Source of the DNA: Salegentibacter flavus
Lineage (GTDB): Bacteria > Bacteroidota > Bacteroidia > Flavobacteriales > Flavobacteriaceae
NCBI RefSeq assembly: GCF_900115145.1
Contig: NZ_FOVL01000008.1
Coordinates: 62,001 to 126,000 of the forward strand
Reading direction: 5' to 3'
DNA: 64,000 nt
Shown piece after piece: positions 9,012 through 18,303 of this stretch. The translations under genes and the position numbers were made by a program. Position 1 is the first letter of the stretch. Each line of letters opens with the position of its first letter. The notes under the pieces were generated by a model. It was not told the origin of the DNA. It did no database searches and worked only from the letters and a program-made list of their open reading frames with translations.

Positions 9012-10496
9012 TTATTCTCCGGTTTCCTTAAAACCATTAATCATTGCATATTTTCTTTCCTGGTAACGTTTAGCGATGCTATTTAACAATACCGGCCTTA
9101 AAAGCAAGCCTGCAATTCCCAGGGCCGACAAAAGCCCTAAGGCGGTTTCCATCCCTAAGAATTTATCTGTAAGCCAATAAAGCAGAACAGGTAGCGCCAT
9201 TAGTGGCAAACTTACCAGCCATTGCGTGGCTCCGGTTCCCTGGTAATTCATAAACGGACTTTTATCCAGGTCTATTCTCTTTTTATTAAACGACCCGGCA
9301 TATAATAATACCGGTACATTCACGCCTATATTATACAACGCACAAACCATATTTATAAGTAAAATATTCCAGCCAAAATAGATATAAGGCGTAGACAGAA
9401 TTGCCAGAACCACAACGCTAAAGCTTATAAGACCGGCCTTAGAGGCCAGATATTGTTTCAGTGGAATATTCTGCGACATTATCATCGGGTAGTAAGAGGC
9501 ATCCCAGGAAGGCACAAACTGCCCGAAATTGATCATAAAAATTCCTGTAATAAAAATTCCGACGAAAACATAAAACCAGGGCATCCCCTGATAAATGTCA
9601 TTGGGATAAAAGAAAAGCCCGTAACCCAATAACAAAAGTGACATATAAATAGTGGTTTTGGGCCGTTTATTTCTCCAGATAAGCTTCAGATCTAACTGAA
9701 GAAAAGGTGCAATACTTCCGAATTTTTTCGTCCAATCGAAATCACGGGTATTAGTAATCCCTTTTTTCCCTTTTAACCCGGCATCCAGGTAGAATTTACC
9801 TTCCAGGTTATGTTGGTTCCATTTATAAAGAATAACCAGTAAAATAACCGGAATTGCCGCTAAATAAGGAGTGGCCAAAACAAAATCCAAAAGCTTTCCG
9901 AAGTAAAAACTTATTTCAATTACCTGAAAATATTCTAATGCCCCTAAAATTACAATGGTTAAGATCACCGGGATAAGCGCCTTCAGGTTCTCGGTGAAGC
10001 GTTTTTTGATGATAAAGTTACTGTAATTCACACACAGGCTTAACGCAATCATTGCTACCATCCAGCCCAGTATTGAAGAGACAGTATATTCATTTTTATA
10101 GATATTGAATATTCCAAAAGGGATTATAATAAATAACGGTAGGAAGTTATAGAAGGAGTACAGGCTTTTTATCAGTACAAAATTCACCACTTTACGCTTG
10201 GGAATTGGCAATAACATTAGGGGTTTAATATCCATCACCGGGAGGGTTTGCAACATAAACCTCAACCCCAATTCAAGAACCAGCCATACCAAAACAAAGC
10301 GGTTTACCAGTTGAAGCGGATCGTCGCTGGGAAAAAATTCCTGTAAAAGTGGGTATAAGCCTATGCCGAAAAATAAAAATACAGCAGAAAAATAAAGCGC
10401 CAGGAAAATCATCAAAATTCTAAGCCCCAGACTTTTCCCTAAACTTGCCGACCTAAAAAAGGCTTTCCACTCCAGAGATAAAAAACGAGTAAACAT
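9012..10496 (-). CDS. ABC transporter membrane subunit (DUF5687-like)
   Basis: The 494-residue protein has about twelve predicted membrane segments and begins with the cytoplasmic stretch FLSLEWKAFFRSASLGKSLGLRI. It resembles the Bacteroidota DUF5687 family, which is paired with CcmA-type ATPases. The central GQFVPSWDASYYPMIMSQNIPLKQYLASK loop fits the cytoplasmic coupling region of this group. It is followed after 15 bases by its ATPase. Substrate unknown. Confidence 0.8.
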   Translation of the reverse strand: MFTRFLSLEWKAFFRSASLGKSLGLRILMIFLALYFSAVFLFFGIGLYPLLQEFFPSDDPLQLVNRFVLVWLVLELGLRFMLQTLPVMDIKPLMLLPIPKRKVVNFVLIKSLYSFYNFLPLFIIIPFGIFNIYKNEYTVSSILGWMVAMIALSLCVNYSNFIIKKRFTENLKALIPVILTIVILGALEYFQVIEISFYFGKLLDFVLATPYLAAIPVILLVILYKWNQHNLEGKFYLDAGLKGKKGITNTRDFDWTKKFGSIAPFLQLDLKLIWRNKRPKTTIYMSLLLLGYGLFFYPNDIYQGMPWFYVFVGIFITGIFMINFGQFVPSWDASYYPMIMSQNIPLKQYLASKAGLISFSVVVLAILSTPYIYFGWNILLINMVCALYNIGVNVPVLLYAGSFNKKRIDLDKSPFMNYQGTGATQWLVSLPLMALPVLLYWLTDKFLGMETALGLLSALGIAGLLLRPVLLNSIAKRYQERKYAMINGFKETGE

Positions 10497-10565
10497 AATT
10501 GCTTATTTCCAATGTAAGTAATGAAAAATAGTCTTTTGTTACACTAAAAAATAGCACATACTTTG

Positions 10566-10573
10566 TATTTTTG
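10566..10573 (+). promoter_or_regulatory. candidate promoter -7 element for the ferredoxin reductase gene
   Basis: TATTTTTG matches TAnnTTTG and ends 19 bases before the ATG at 10593. No well-spaced TTTG box was found upstream (nearest TTTG at 10535, 27 bases away), so support is partial. Confidence 0.4.
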
Positions 10574-10592
10574 CACTCAAATTATTTTTTGA

Positions 10593-11639
10593 ATGCAAAA
10601 GTTCCATAAACTAAAGATAAAAGAAGTAATAAGGGAAACCCCACAAGCGGTGAGTATATCCTTTATAATTCCAGAAGATCTAAAGGAAGAGTTCACTTTT
10701 AAGGCCGGACAGTATATTACTATAAAAACACAAGTGGACGGCGAAGAAATCCGCAGGGCTTATTCCCTATGTTCAGCACCCGGAGGTGGGGAATTCAAAG
10801 TTACCGTGAAGGAGGTTGAAGGCGGGAAATTCTCTGCGATAGCCAATAATAAACTCCAGGCCGGGGATGAGCTGGAAGTACATCCGCCGGAAGGAAAATT
10901 TATCCTGGAACCCGGCACCGAGCCTAAGAACTATGCAGCCTTTGCTGCAGGAAGCGGAATCACCCCAGTACTTTCCATTCTAAAAACTGTGTTAGCCGAA
11001 GAACCTAAAAGCCGTTTTATCCTTACCTACGGAAATAAATCTCCTGAAGAGACCATATTCTTCAAGGAATTGCTGGAGCTCCAGGCTAAATTTCCGGATA
11101 GGTTGTTTATCGAATTTGTTTACAGTCGTACCCGTGAAGAAAAATCACATTTTGGCCGTATTGAGACCAGCACTGTGAATTATGTGGTAAAAAATAAATT
11201 CAAGGATCATCCTTTTGCAGGTTACTATCTATGCGGCCCAGAAGAAATGATCAACCAGGTCACGGAAGTGCTTAAAGAAAACGGAGTTTCTGATGAAAAT
11301 ATCCATTTTGAACTTTTTACTACAGAAGATACCGGAAGCATCGAAACCAAGGTAGAAGGTCAGACAGAACTTACTGTTCTGGTTGATGATGAAGAAACCA
11401 CTTTCAGTATGGATTCCAAGGGAACTGTTCTTGATGCTGCATTGGAACACGACCTTGATGTCCCCTATTCCTGCCAGGGCGGGATTTGTAGTTCCTGTAT
11501 CGCAAGAATTAAAGAAGGAAAAGCTGAAATGCGAAAAAATCAGATCCTTACCGATGAGGAAATTGCCGAAGGGCTTATCCTAACTTGCCAGGCTCAACCT
11601 TTGACACCAAAACTTAAGGTTGATTATGACGATGTATAA
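10593..11639 (+). CDS. PaaE-type ferredoxin-NAD(P)H reductase with 2Fe-2S domain
   Basis: The 348-residue flavoprotein has three parts. An FAD-binding barrel carries RAYSLCSAP at residues 55-63, an NAD(P)-binding domain carries GSGITP at 120-125, and a C-terminal plant-type ferredoxin has cysteine ligands at 294, 299, 302 and 332. The order matches PaaE/PaaK, the reductase of phenylacetyl-CoA epoxidase. No paaABCD genes are nearby, so a general electron-transfer role from NAD(P)H is as likely. It stands alone, ending at a bidirectional terminator. Confidence 0.88.
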   Translation: MQKFHKLKIKEVIRETPQAVSISFIIPEDLKEEFTFKAGQYITIKTQVDGEEIRRAYSLCSAPGGGEFKVTVKEVEGGKFSAIANNKLQAGDELEVHPPEGKFILEPGTEPKNYAAFAAGSGITPVLSILKTVLAEEPKSRFILTYGNKSPEETIFFKELLELQAKFPDRLFIEFVYSRTREEKSHFGRIETSTVNYVVKNKFKDHPFAGYYLCGPEEMINQVTEVLKENGVSDENIHFELFTTEDTGSIETKVEGQTELTVLVDDEETTFSMDSKGTVLDAALEHDLDVPYSCQGGICSSCIARIKEGKAEMRKNQILTDEEIAEGLILTCQAQPLTPKLKVDYDDV

Positions 11640-11661
11640 TTAGATAGGGGAAATAAAAACG

Positions 11662-11689
11662 AAAAAGGCAGCAATCAGTTGCCTTTTTT
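11662..11689. terminator. bidirectional intrinsic terminator
   Basis: AAAAAGGCA (11662-11670) pairs with TGCCTTTTT (11680-11688). T-runs follow the stem on the plus strand, and A-residues before it serve the minus strand. It lies between two convergent genes, the reductase and the GT9 gene, and probably serves both. Confidence 0.75.
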
Positions 11690-11692
11690 GTT

Positions 11693-12769
11693 TTAAAACA
11701 AGACCTCATTGATCTTACCCAGGATCTGTTCAGGATAAATTTCCCGAATGGCATTTTCATATCCCTCAGGATATTTATTGCCGTAAATAGACGTTGGAAT
11801 ATTTGGGTATTTTTCAAGGTTAGGCAAAAGGCTATTTCTTTCTGGTTGTTTGAAAGGCCTGAAACCGACATAGGGATGGGTGACACCCCAAATACTTATA
11901 ACAGGAATGCCGAACATAGCCGCTAAATGACCGTTACCGCTATCCATGGAGACCATAGCATCCAAATTAGAAATCAGGGCAAGTTCTTCTTCAAAACTTA
12001 GCTTCCCGGCCACGCTTAAAGTATCTTCAAACTGTTCTTCCCAGGATTCCAGTTGCTCCTTTTCATTTTTCCCACCTCCAAAAAGCAGAACTTTTATTTT
12101 GTTATTCCTGGAAAGTTGATTTAGAACTTCTGCCATAAGATCAGGAGGATAAGCCTTGGAGTTGTGTTGTGCAAAAGGGGCAATTCCCAACCATTTTTTG
12201 GGTTCAGGACCCACAATCTTTTTAATATTTTCTGAAAGCTGCTTTTTCTTCGGAAAGTGGTGTGTACTTAAATCTATTGGGTAACCCAGGGCTGAAAAAA
12301 CATCGGCATAACGCTGATGTGTGGATTTCAATGGTTTAAAAACCTTGTCTTTTTCCCGGGTTAAGGCTTTTTTCTCTTTCCGGCCTTTGTCAATTTGTTC
12401 TACCGGAATCCCAAAGAGATAAAACACCGATTTCAACACATTGCTCCTTAAAACATTATGAAGATCTGCCACTGCATCAATATCTTCATCGCGCAATTCC
12501 TTAGCCAGACGGGATAAGCCTAAAACCCCTTGATGAACACCGTTCACATCGGCCTCGTAAACCGAAACATTAGGAATATCCTGAAACATCGGTTTAAAGA
12601 AACCACGGGTGAGCATTGTAATCTTTAATTCAGGATAGGTAGCGGTAAGGGTTTGCAAAACCGGAACTACCATAGCTACATCTCCCATTGCAGAAAGTCT
12701 TATTACCAGAATATGGGCGCTTTTACCTTGAGTTGCCGAAGCTTTGTTTGTTGATTTCATTCTGCTCAT
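11693..12769 (-). CDS. glycosyltransferase family 9 (heptosyltransferase-like)
   Basis: The 358-residue protein shows the GT9 pattern: ILVIRLSAMGDVAMVVPVL near the N-terminus (about residues 20-38), a middle KWLGIAPFAQHNSKAYP acceptor/donor segment and the nucleotide-sugar region LISNLDAMVSMDSGNGHLAAMFGIPVISIWG. Such enzymes add heptose or related sugars to lipopolysaccharide core at the inner membrane. The first 15 residues are polar and poorly family-like, so a later start is possible. It is paired with the DUF4254 gene, a usual neighbour in Bacteroidota. Confidence 0.9.
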   Translation of the reverse strand: MSRMKSTNKASATQGKSAHILVIRLSAMGDVAMVVPVLQTLTATYPELKITMLTRGFFKPMFQDIPNVSVYEADVNGVHQGVLGLSRLAKELRDEDIDAVADLHNVLRSNVLKSVFYLFGIPVEQIDKGRKEKKALTREKDKVFKPLKSTHQRYADVFSALGYPIDLSTHHFPKKKQLSENIKKIVGPEPKKWLGIAPFAQHNSKAYPPDLMAEVLNQLSRNNKIKVLLFGGGKNEKEQLESWEEQFEDTLSVAGKLSFEEELALISNLDAMVSMDSGNGHLAAMFGIPVISIWGVTHPYVGFRPFKQPERNSLLPNLEKYPNIPTSIYGNKYPEGYENAIREIYPEQILGKINEVLF

Positions 12770-12792
12770 AATTCCGGTTTCTTTTTCCGCAG

Positions 12793-12840
12793 AAAAAAAG
12801 CCATAGTTTCATAACTTTTACAAATATGAAATATGGCTTT
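12793..12840 (-). terminator. intrinsic terminator after the DUF4254 gene
   Basis: AAAGCCATAGTTTCATA (12797-12813) pairs with TATGAAATATGGCTTT (12825-12840), 16 pairs with one bulged base. On the minus strand the stem runs into seven T residues (A-run 12793-12799). It lies just after the DUF4254 stop and before the GT9 start, so it would separate transcription of these neighbours. Confidence 0.7.
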
Positions 12841-12859
12841 ACTTAATTCTATAGGCTAT

Positions 12860-13465
12860 TTATTTCCCTCGTAAAACAGGGTTTAGTTCGTCGTCATTAT
12901 ACATCTTCATCTGCCTGTAAACCTTCATATACTTATCGCCATTAGCGATGTCTTCAAGGAGCTGATTGATCGCCGTAGAAAGATCTACTCTTTGCTCCAA
13001 TAAAACCTTCAGTTTCGCATCGCATTTTAGCTGATGTTCCTGCGAAGCATCTTCCCGGTTGGCCTCCTCATTCATATGATAAATTTTCAACGCAAGAATA
13101 GATAATCTATCTATCGCCCAGGCAGGGCTTTCAGAGTTGATTGTGGCATCCTCCTTTGGTTCAACATCCTTAAATTTTTTAAGAAAATAACTATCTATAA
13201 ACTCTACCGTATCGGTGCGGTCCTGGTTAGAGGCATCGATCTGGCGTTTAAGTTTAAGTGCATCTACAGGATCAATGTTCTTATCTCTTATGATATCTTC
13301 ATAATGCCACTGCACAGTATCTATCCAGCATTTACGATACAGCAAATGTTCGATAAGTTCAATGTCGCTATCGTACGGATTCGAAAAAGGCTGATCTACC
13401 GTATCCTTTTCGTGGTATTTTTCTATTACTTCCTGAAATATTTTATTTGCTTTGTCTGAAAACAT
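12860..13465 (-). CDS. DUF4254 domain protein
   Basis: The 201-residue soluble, helix-rich protein matches the DUF4254 family by its N-terminal FSDKANKIFQEVIEKYHEKD segment, the NPYDSDIELIEHLLYRKCWIDTVQWHYED region and its length. No catalytic motif is evident. In Bacteroidota this family usually neighbours a GT9 glycosyltransferase, as here, which suggests a link to lipopolysaccharide core assembly. Function is not known. A TACCTTTG promoter element lies 67 bases upstream. Confidence 0.85.
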   Translation of the reverse strand: MFSDKANKIFQEVIEKYHEKDTVDQPFSNPYDSDIELIEHLLYRKCWIDTVQWHYEDIIRDKNIDPVDALKLKRQIDASNQDRTDTVEFIDSYFLKKFKDVEPKEDATINSESPAWAIDRLSILALKIYHMNEEANREDASQEHQLKCDAKLKVLLEQRVDLSTAINQLLEDIANGDKYMKVYRQMKMYNDDELNPVLRGK

Positions 13466-13531
13466 ATTCTTTTATTTTCTGAAATGTATACCTATTTGAT
13501 GATTTCTTAGGCAATTCTTTTTTGCTTCAGG

Positions 13532-13539
13532 CAAAGGTA
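13532..13539 (-). promoter_or_regulatory. candidate promoter -7 element for the DUF4254 gene
   Basis: The minus strand reads TACCTTTG, a full match to TAnnTTTG, in the 134-base gap upstream of the gene. A convincing -33 box was not found. Confidence 0.4.
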
Positions 13540-13599
13540 CCATATTTTGAAATAGTTATGAAGAATAAGCCGGGGCCGTACCATTTGGACATCTAAATC

Positions 13600-14523
13600 C
13601 TAGTTAATAAACGGAAGAAGCAGGGGCATTAAGATGAGTATTGCCAGCAGAATTTCTTTAAAAACCTTATCTTTTTTGCGCTCAAACCAGGTTGATGCGA
13701 TAATACTCAACGGAATAAAAAAGAAAATAAGTTCACTTCCATCTTTGATTGGCGAAAAAACTGCGATAGCAATTGAAACAACAAGACTAAACAAAACCAG
13801 GTTAAGAGAAGGCCGTAGACTTATACTGGCTTTTTGAAGTAGTCCCAGAAAATTACCAAGTGTCCATATTAGCACTGCAAGGATAAGACTAAGAGGGATT
13901 AAAAGAGATAGATCTCTATAATTACTAAAATCAAAATTTACCGGTTCATACCACTGGGCAAATCCGTATATGTTTTCGTAAGCCAACAAATGGAAACTTA
14001 GATTGAGTAAGTATACAGCCAGGAAGGCAACCAAAGGAATCAACCAGTTCTTAAATTTTGGGAGATAAAAGAGAATTCCAGCAAAAACCACTACCAGAAA
14101 AAGAATAGACCAGAAATAAAAAATTGAAGCGATGCAGATCCAAAAAGTGGCATCGAAAACTTTTTTTTGCATAATCTTTTTGGAACGCAGACTCAGGATG
14201 CGCCTAAATGCAAATAAGATACATAAATTAGCGAAAATCACCTGGGTATTATTGAGAAGGGCAAAAAAAGAAGTGGTAAAAACAGCAAAAAACAAAATCT
14301 TATAGGCACTGCGCCGGGTGAGTTCATTTTTTTTGGCAATAAAATTCAGCACATATACGCTAAGCAGTAAAGCAAGTAAAACTGCCAGTTTTTCAAAAAA
14401 AATAGCCAGATTAAATGCCAGATAATATTCCTTAAAATTGGCGACCACAAAAATAAGCGTCATAAAAAACGCTACCACTATTCCGTTAAGTGGTTTTGAT
14501 TTGCCAAAAAAGCTTGTTAGCAT
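13600..14523 (-). CDS. polytopic membrane protein (DUF6427-like)
   Basis: The 307-residue protein has roughly nine to ten predicted membrane helices and very few polar loops. The N-terminal MLTSFFGKSKPLNGIVV and central WICIASIFYFWSILFL features resemble the flavobacterial DUF6427 family, which commonly lies beside purD and a small DUF6341 gene as it does here. No catalytic signature is visible and the function is unknown. It is divergent from the small gene at 14643. Confidence 0.7.
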   Translation of the reverse strand: MLTSFFGKSKPLNGIVVAFFMTLIFVVANFKEYYLAFNLAIFFEKLAVLLALLLSVYVLNFIAKKNELTRRSAYKILFFAVFTTSFFALLNNTQVIFANLCILFAFRRILSLRSKKIMQKKVFDATFWICIASIFYFWSILFLVVVFAGILFYLPKFKNWLIPLVAFLAVYLLNLSFHLLAYENIYGFAQWYEPVNFDFSNYRDLSLLIPLSLILAVLIWTLGNFLGLLQKASISLRPSLNLVLFSLVVSIAIAVFSPIKDGSELIFFFIPLSIIASTWFERKKDKVFKEILLAILILMPLLLPFIN

Positions 14524-14642
14524 TCCCGTTTTTTATATTTTTGTAATCTAAATTATAACAAAGTTATCATTTGAGGGCCTTTTAGGCCAGTTATCAATTG
14601 GCCACGCTTTATAAACAGCTAAGAGCCATAAAAATTATTTAA

Positions 14643-14873
14643 ATGAGAGATTTTTTTGAAGGAATCGCATGGCTTTTTGAAGAGATACTGTTGATTCCAT
14701 TAGACGCACTTCGTGAATTGGAGTTAAACTCCTGGTGGGCAGCCAACGCCATTAATTTTATTTTTATCCTTATTGGATTAGCTGCTTTTTTCTACTGGAT
14801 GAAACAGCTTAAAAAATTCAACGATAACGACGAAGAAAACCGGGATCCTTCTGCTCATTCATTTTTAGGATAA
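14643..14873 (+). CDS. small membrane protein (DUF6341-like)
   Basis: The 76-residue protein has one clear membrane segment (about residues 32-52: AINFIFILIGLAAFFYWMK) preceded by an amphipathic FFEGIAWLFEEILLIPLDALRELEL stretch and followed by an acidic tail ending AHSFLG. It resembles the flavobacterial DUF6341 family. The stop codon overlaps the 3' end of convergent purD by 9 bases. No function is known. Confidence 0.75.
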   Translation: MRDFFEGIAWLFEEILLIPLDALRELELNSWWAANAINFIFILIGLAAFFYWMKQLKKFNDNDEENRDPSAHSFLG

Positions 14874-16139
14874 ATCGAAACCGAGATCCTTTCTATAATA
14901 CATCTTATCAAAATGTAGTTTCTCTGCATTTTGATAAGATTTTTTTAGCGCTTCTTTGTAATCTGTTCCGAACGATGTTATCGCTATAACCCTTCCTCCA
15001 TTGGTCACGATTTTTTCTCCCTCTTTTTTAGTTCCTGCGTGAAAAATAATGCTATCCTTAACGTCATCAAAACCGTTGATCTCTTTGCCTTTTCCATAAG
15101 CTTCAGGATAACCTCCTGAAACCAACATCACGGTGGTTGCTGCCTGCTCGTCTATCTCAAGCTTTGCTTCATTCAATTTTCCTTCAGAAACCTTTTCCAG
15201 CAATTCTACCAGATCAGATTTTATCCTGGGCAGAACCACCTCAGTCTCTGGATCGCCCATTCTCACATTGTATTCTATCACAAAAGGTTCATCCCCAACT
15301 CTTATTAAACCTATAAATATGAAACCTTTGTAATCTATTTCTTCTTCCTGTAATCCGTTAACGGTAGGTTTTACGATTCGCTCTTCAATTTTATTCATCA
15401 ACTCATTATCGGCGAAAGGCACGGGCGAAATAGCTCCCATTCCTCCGGTGTTAAGCCCGGTGTCTCCCTCTCCAATTCGTTTGTAATCCTTGGCTGTTGG
15501 GAGAATCTTATAGTTTTTTCCGTCGGTAAGTACAAAAACGCTGAGTTCTATCCCGTCTAAAAATTCCTCGATCACTACTTTTGCACTGGCCTTCCCAAAT
15601 TTCTTATCAGAAAGCATACTTTCAAGTTCAGCCTTGGCTTCATCAAGATTTTCAAGGATTAAAACTCCTTTCCCGGCAGCAAGACCATCGGCTTTGAGAA
15701 CATATGGCGGATTTAGACTTTCCAGGAATTTTTTCCCGGCGTCCAGACTTTCAACAGTAAAACTTTCGTAAGCTGCGGTAGGAATGTTGTGCATAGCCAT
15801 AAACTCCTTAGCTCGTTCTTTACTGCCCTCAAGGAGAGCACCACCTTTGGAAGGTCCAATCAACTTCACAGATCTCAATTTGGGATCTTCGGCAAAAAAA
15901 TCGGTTATTCCCTCTACGAGAGGATCTTCAGGACCAACGATGAGCATCTCAATTTCCTGCTTTATCACGAAATTTTTAATACTTTCAAAATCGCTAAGCT
16001 TTAGATCTACATTTTCAGCAAGTTGAGCGGTTCCTGCATTGCCGGGTGCTACAAAAAGTTTAGTGCATTTTTTGCTCTGGGCAACCTTCCATGCAAATGT
16101 ATGTTCACGGCCTCCGGAGCCAAGTATTAAAATTTTCAT
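14865..16139 (-). CDS. purD: phosphoribosylamine-glycine ligase
   Basis: The 424-residue enzyme joins glycine to phosphoribosylamine with ATP, the second step of purine synthesis. The N-terminal MKILILGSGGREHTFAW is the PurD signature. The ATP-grasp core follows (PPYVLKADGLAAGKGV at about residues 144-159, NVRMGDPETEVVLPR near 295). Length is normal. The gene stands apart from other pur genes. A TATTTTTG promoter element is 26 bases upstream. Confidence 0.97.
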   Translation of the reverse strand: MKILILGSGGREHTFAWKVAQSKKCTKLFVAPGNAGTAQLAENVDLKLSDFESIKNFVIKQEIEMLIVGPEDPLVEGITDFFAEDPKLRSVKLIGPSKGGALLEGSKERAKEFMAMHNIPTAAYESFTVESLDAGKKFLESLNPPYVLKADGLAAGKGVLILENLDEAKAELESMLSDKKFGKASAKVVIEEFLDGIELSVFVLTDGKNYKILPTAKDYKRIGEGDTGLNTGGMGAISPVPFADNELMNKIEERIVKPTVNGLQEEEIDYKGFIFIGLIRVGDEPFVIEYNVRMGDPETEVVLPRIKSDLVELLEKVSEGKLNEAKLEIDEQAATTVMLVSGGYPEAYGKGKEINGFDDVKDSIIFHAGTKKEGEKIVTNGGRVIAITSFGTDYKEALKKSYQNAEKLHFDKMYYRKDLGFDLS

Positions 16140-16164
16140 TCTGAAAGTCTTTTAAATGTTGTCC

Positions 16165-16172
16165 CAAAAATA
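16165..16172 (-). promoter_or_regulatory. candidate promoter -7 element for purD
   Basis: The minus strand reads TATTTTTG, matching TAnnTTTG, 25 bases upstream of the purD ATG within an 80-base divergent gap. No purine-box or riboswitch-like structure was recognised there. Confidence 0.4.
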
Positions 16173-16219
16173 ATTGTTTGTAAATTGAAGCACCAATTTA
16201 TTTCGAATAAAAACGCAAT

Positions 16220-17533
16220 TTGCCCTTGAACTGGTTTAAGCTGTCCCTACAACTCAATAAATTCCCCATAAACCGGGCACAAAAACTTTTAGATAAGATC
16301 CGGGAGATCCCGGAAGATAATTATGAGGATTACCTGGAGAGCAAGAAATTCGAGATCCTTGATTTTCATTTAAAGAATAATTCATTTTACCGGGAATTTT
16401 GTGAGAAAGATAACTTTGAGAAATGGGAAGAGGTACCGGTGCTTCAAAAAGCCGAACTTCAACAAAAACTAAAAACCAGGCTTAGCAAGAATTTCAAAAA
16501 GCGCAATATTTATGTCGGGAAAACCTCGGGCAGCAGCGGGGAGCCATTTATCTTTGCCAAAGACCGATTTTGTCATGCCCTTAGTTGGGCAGGCTTTCAA
16601 GATAGGTACCAATGGCACGGCATAGATCTCAACAAAAGTTTACAAGCACGTTTTTACGGGATTCCTTTAGATCTTTATGGCAATCTTCAGGAGCGTTTTA
16701 AAGATAGAATAAGCCTTCGGAGACGCTTCAATATATTTGACCTCAGCGACGGGAAGATGGAGATTTTTCTTGAGCGCTTTCAAAAGTCAAAATTCGATTA
16801 TATAAACGGATATACCAGTGCAATCCTTCTTTTTGCGAAATTTCTTAAAAGCAGGAAGCTTCAGTTAAAAGAGGTTTGTCCCTCTTTAAAGCTTTGCATA
16901 GTTACTTCAGAACGACTTTTTAAGGAAGATAGGGAGCTTATTGAAAGCGCAATAGGTGTTCCTGTAATTAATGAGTACGGAGCCAGTGAGGTAGGCTTAA
17001 TCGCATTTGAGGACGAGCATAAAAACTGGATCGTAAATTCTGAAGATCTTTATGTGGAGATCCTGGATGAAAACAACAAGCCGGTACCTAATGGGCAGGA
17101 AGGCAGGGTGGTAATCACTTCGCTTTATAATCTGGCCCACCCAATGATAAGGTACGACATTGGAGATACCGGGATACTTTCTGAAAAAAGCACGCCAAAA
17201 ACCCCTGTTCTTCAAAAACTAATTGGCCGTACCAACGATGTGGCAAGGCTGGCAAACGGTAAACTTGTACCAGGACTTACTTTCTATTACGTTACCAAAA
17301 CCATTATTGAAGACAACGGGAATATCAAGGAGTTTGTGGTGGCCCAAACCGAACCGGATAAATTCAAAATTGATTATGTAAGCGAAAAAGCATTTACCGA
17401 AAATCAAATTGAAAGAATCCTTAGGGCAATCGAGAAATATGTAGGAAAAGACCTAAAGGTTTTATTTGAAAGAAAAGAGGTTTTAGATCGTGACAAGAGC
17501 GGTAAGCTTAAGCAGTTTACCTCACGAATCTAG
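16220..17533 (+). CDS. CapK/PaaK-like adenylate-forming enzyme
   Basis: The 437-residue protein belongs to the phenylacetate-CoA ligase-like adenylating family. The phosphate-binding loop VGKTSGSSGEPF is at residues 99-110, INEYGASEVGL supplies the adenine-site motif, and the C-terminal DKSGKLKQF contains the catalytic lysine. Relatives called CapK occur in polysaccharide clusters, and the next genes here are sugar genes, so CoA ligation of an aromatic acid is not assured. An in-frame stop lies just upstream and no ATG is near, so a TTG start (16220 or 16226) is needed. Confidence 0.82.
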   Translation: MPLNWFKLSLQLNKFPINRAQKLLDKIREIPEDNYEDYLESKKFEILDFHLKNNSFYREFCEKDNFEKWEEVPVLQKAELQQKLKTRLSKNFKKRNIYVGKTSGSSGEPFIFAKDRFCHALSWAGFQDRYQWHGIDLNKSLQARFYGIPLDLYGNLQERFKDRISLRRRFNIFDLSDGKMEIFLERFQKSKFDYINGYTSAILLFAKFLKSRKLQLKEVCPSLKLCIVTSERLFKEDRELIESAIGVPVINEYGASEVGLIAFEDEHKNWIVNSEDLYVEILDENNKPVPNGQEGRVVITSLYNLAHPMIRYDIGDTGILSEKSTPKTPVLQKLIGRTNDVARLANGKLVPGLTFYYVTKTIIEDNGNIKEFVVAQTEPDKFKIDYVSEKAFTENQIERILRAIEKYVGKDLKVLFERKEVLDRDKSGKLKQFTSRI

Positions 17534-18303
17534 GTAGTTTTTACTTGTTTTCTCTTCACGAAAAAATGTTCTTTCAGGAACATTAGCATACAACGCAGAC
17601 TTTTAAAGAAACCAAAACCCAGAACCTTATGGTATATATTAAAATTGTAGCGCAACATTTCGAATTTATTTCCTGAAACAGAATTCCTTCTAAGCCGGTA
17701 AATCGCCAGAGGTTCTTTGATGCTTTTTGCGATACCCGCCTTTTTTACCGCTGCCAGCCATAGCCCCCAATCCTGTCTTTTTCTGATTTCAGGGCCATAA
17801 ATTTTACCGAGTTCTACAGCATTATAGATTCCGGTAAGATTACCGATATAATTGGATTTTAATAGTTTCTGGTAAGTCACATAAGGTAAGGCCTGTACGA
17901 CTTCCCTTAGTTTCGCCCCGTTTTCTGTGAAAAGTTCATAACTGGAAAAGCATACCGAAACCTCGTTTTCCCGCATGAATTCCAGCTGAGTTTGGAGTTT
18001 ATGCGGTTTCCAAAAATCATCAGCGTCCAGAAAAGCGATATATTCTCCTTTAGCCCGACTTATTCCTTTATTTCTTGAAACCCCTGCGCCTTTATTTTCC
18101 TTATTCTGAAGTAATTTAATTCGGTTGTCTGCGCTAGCCAGTTCTTTAATTATTGCTGAAGTTTGGTCTTCAGAAGCATCATCGATAACCAATAATTCCC
18201 AGTAAGAATAAGTTTGCTCCCTGACAGATTGAATAGAGGCCTCAATAAATCTTTCAGAATTATAAGCCGGCATTATCACAGAAACCAAAACCTCGCTATT
18301 CAT
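17530..18303 (-). CDS. glycosyltransferase family 2
   Basis: The 257-residue enzyme is a GT-A inverting glycosyltransferase. The N-terminal VSVIMPAYNSERFIEASI segment, the nucleotide-binding WELLVIDDASED and the metal-binding DAD at residues 93-95 are all present. It probably adds a sugar to a surface polysaccharide at the inner membrane. The ATG at 18303 shares one base with the TGA of the upstream epimerase gene, suggesting coupled translation. Its 3' end overlaps the convergent CapK-like gene by 4 bases. Confidence 0.92.
   Translation of the reverse strand: MNSEVLVSVIMPAYNSERFIEASIQSVREQTYSYWELLVIDDASEDQTSAIIKELASADNRIKLLQNKENKGAGVSRNKGISRAKGEYIAFLDADDFWKPHKLQTQLEFMRENEVSVCFSSYELFTENGAKLREVVQALPYVTYQKLLKSNYIGNLTGIYNAVELGKIYGPEIRKRQDWGLWLAAVKKAGIAKSIKEPLAIYRLRRNSVSGNKFEMLRYNFNIYHKVLGFGFFKSLRCMLMFLKEHFFVKRKQVKTT

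Noticed and set aside
16140-16219. A purine riboswitch before purD
   Set aside because: The 80-base gap is too short and shows no paired structure of that type.
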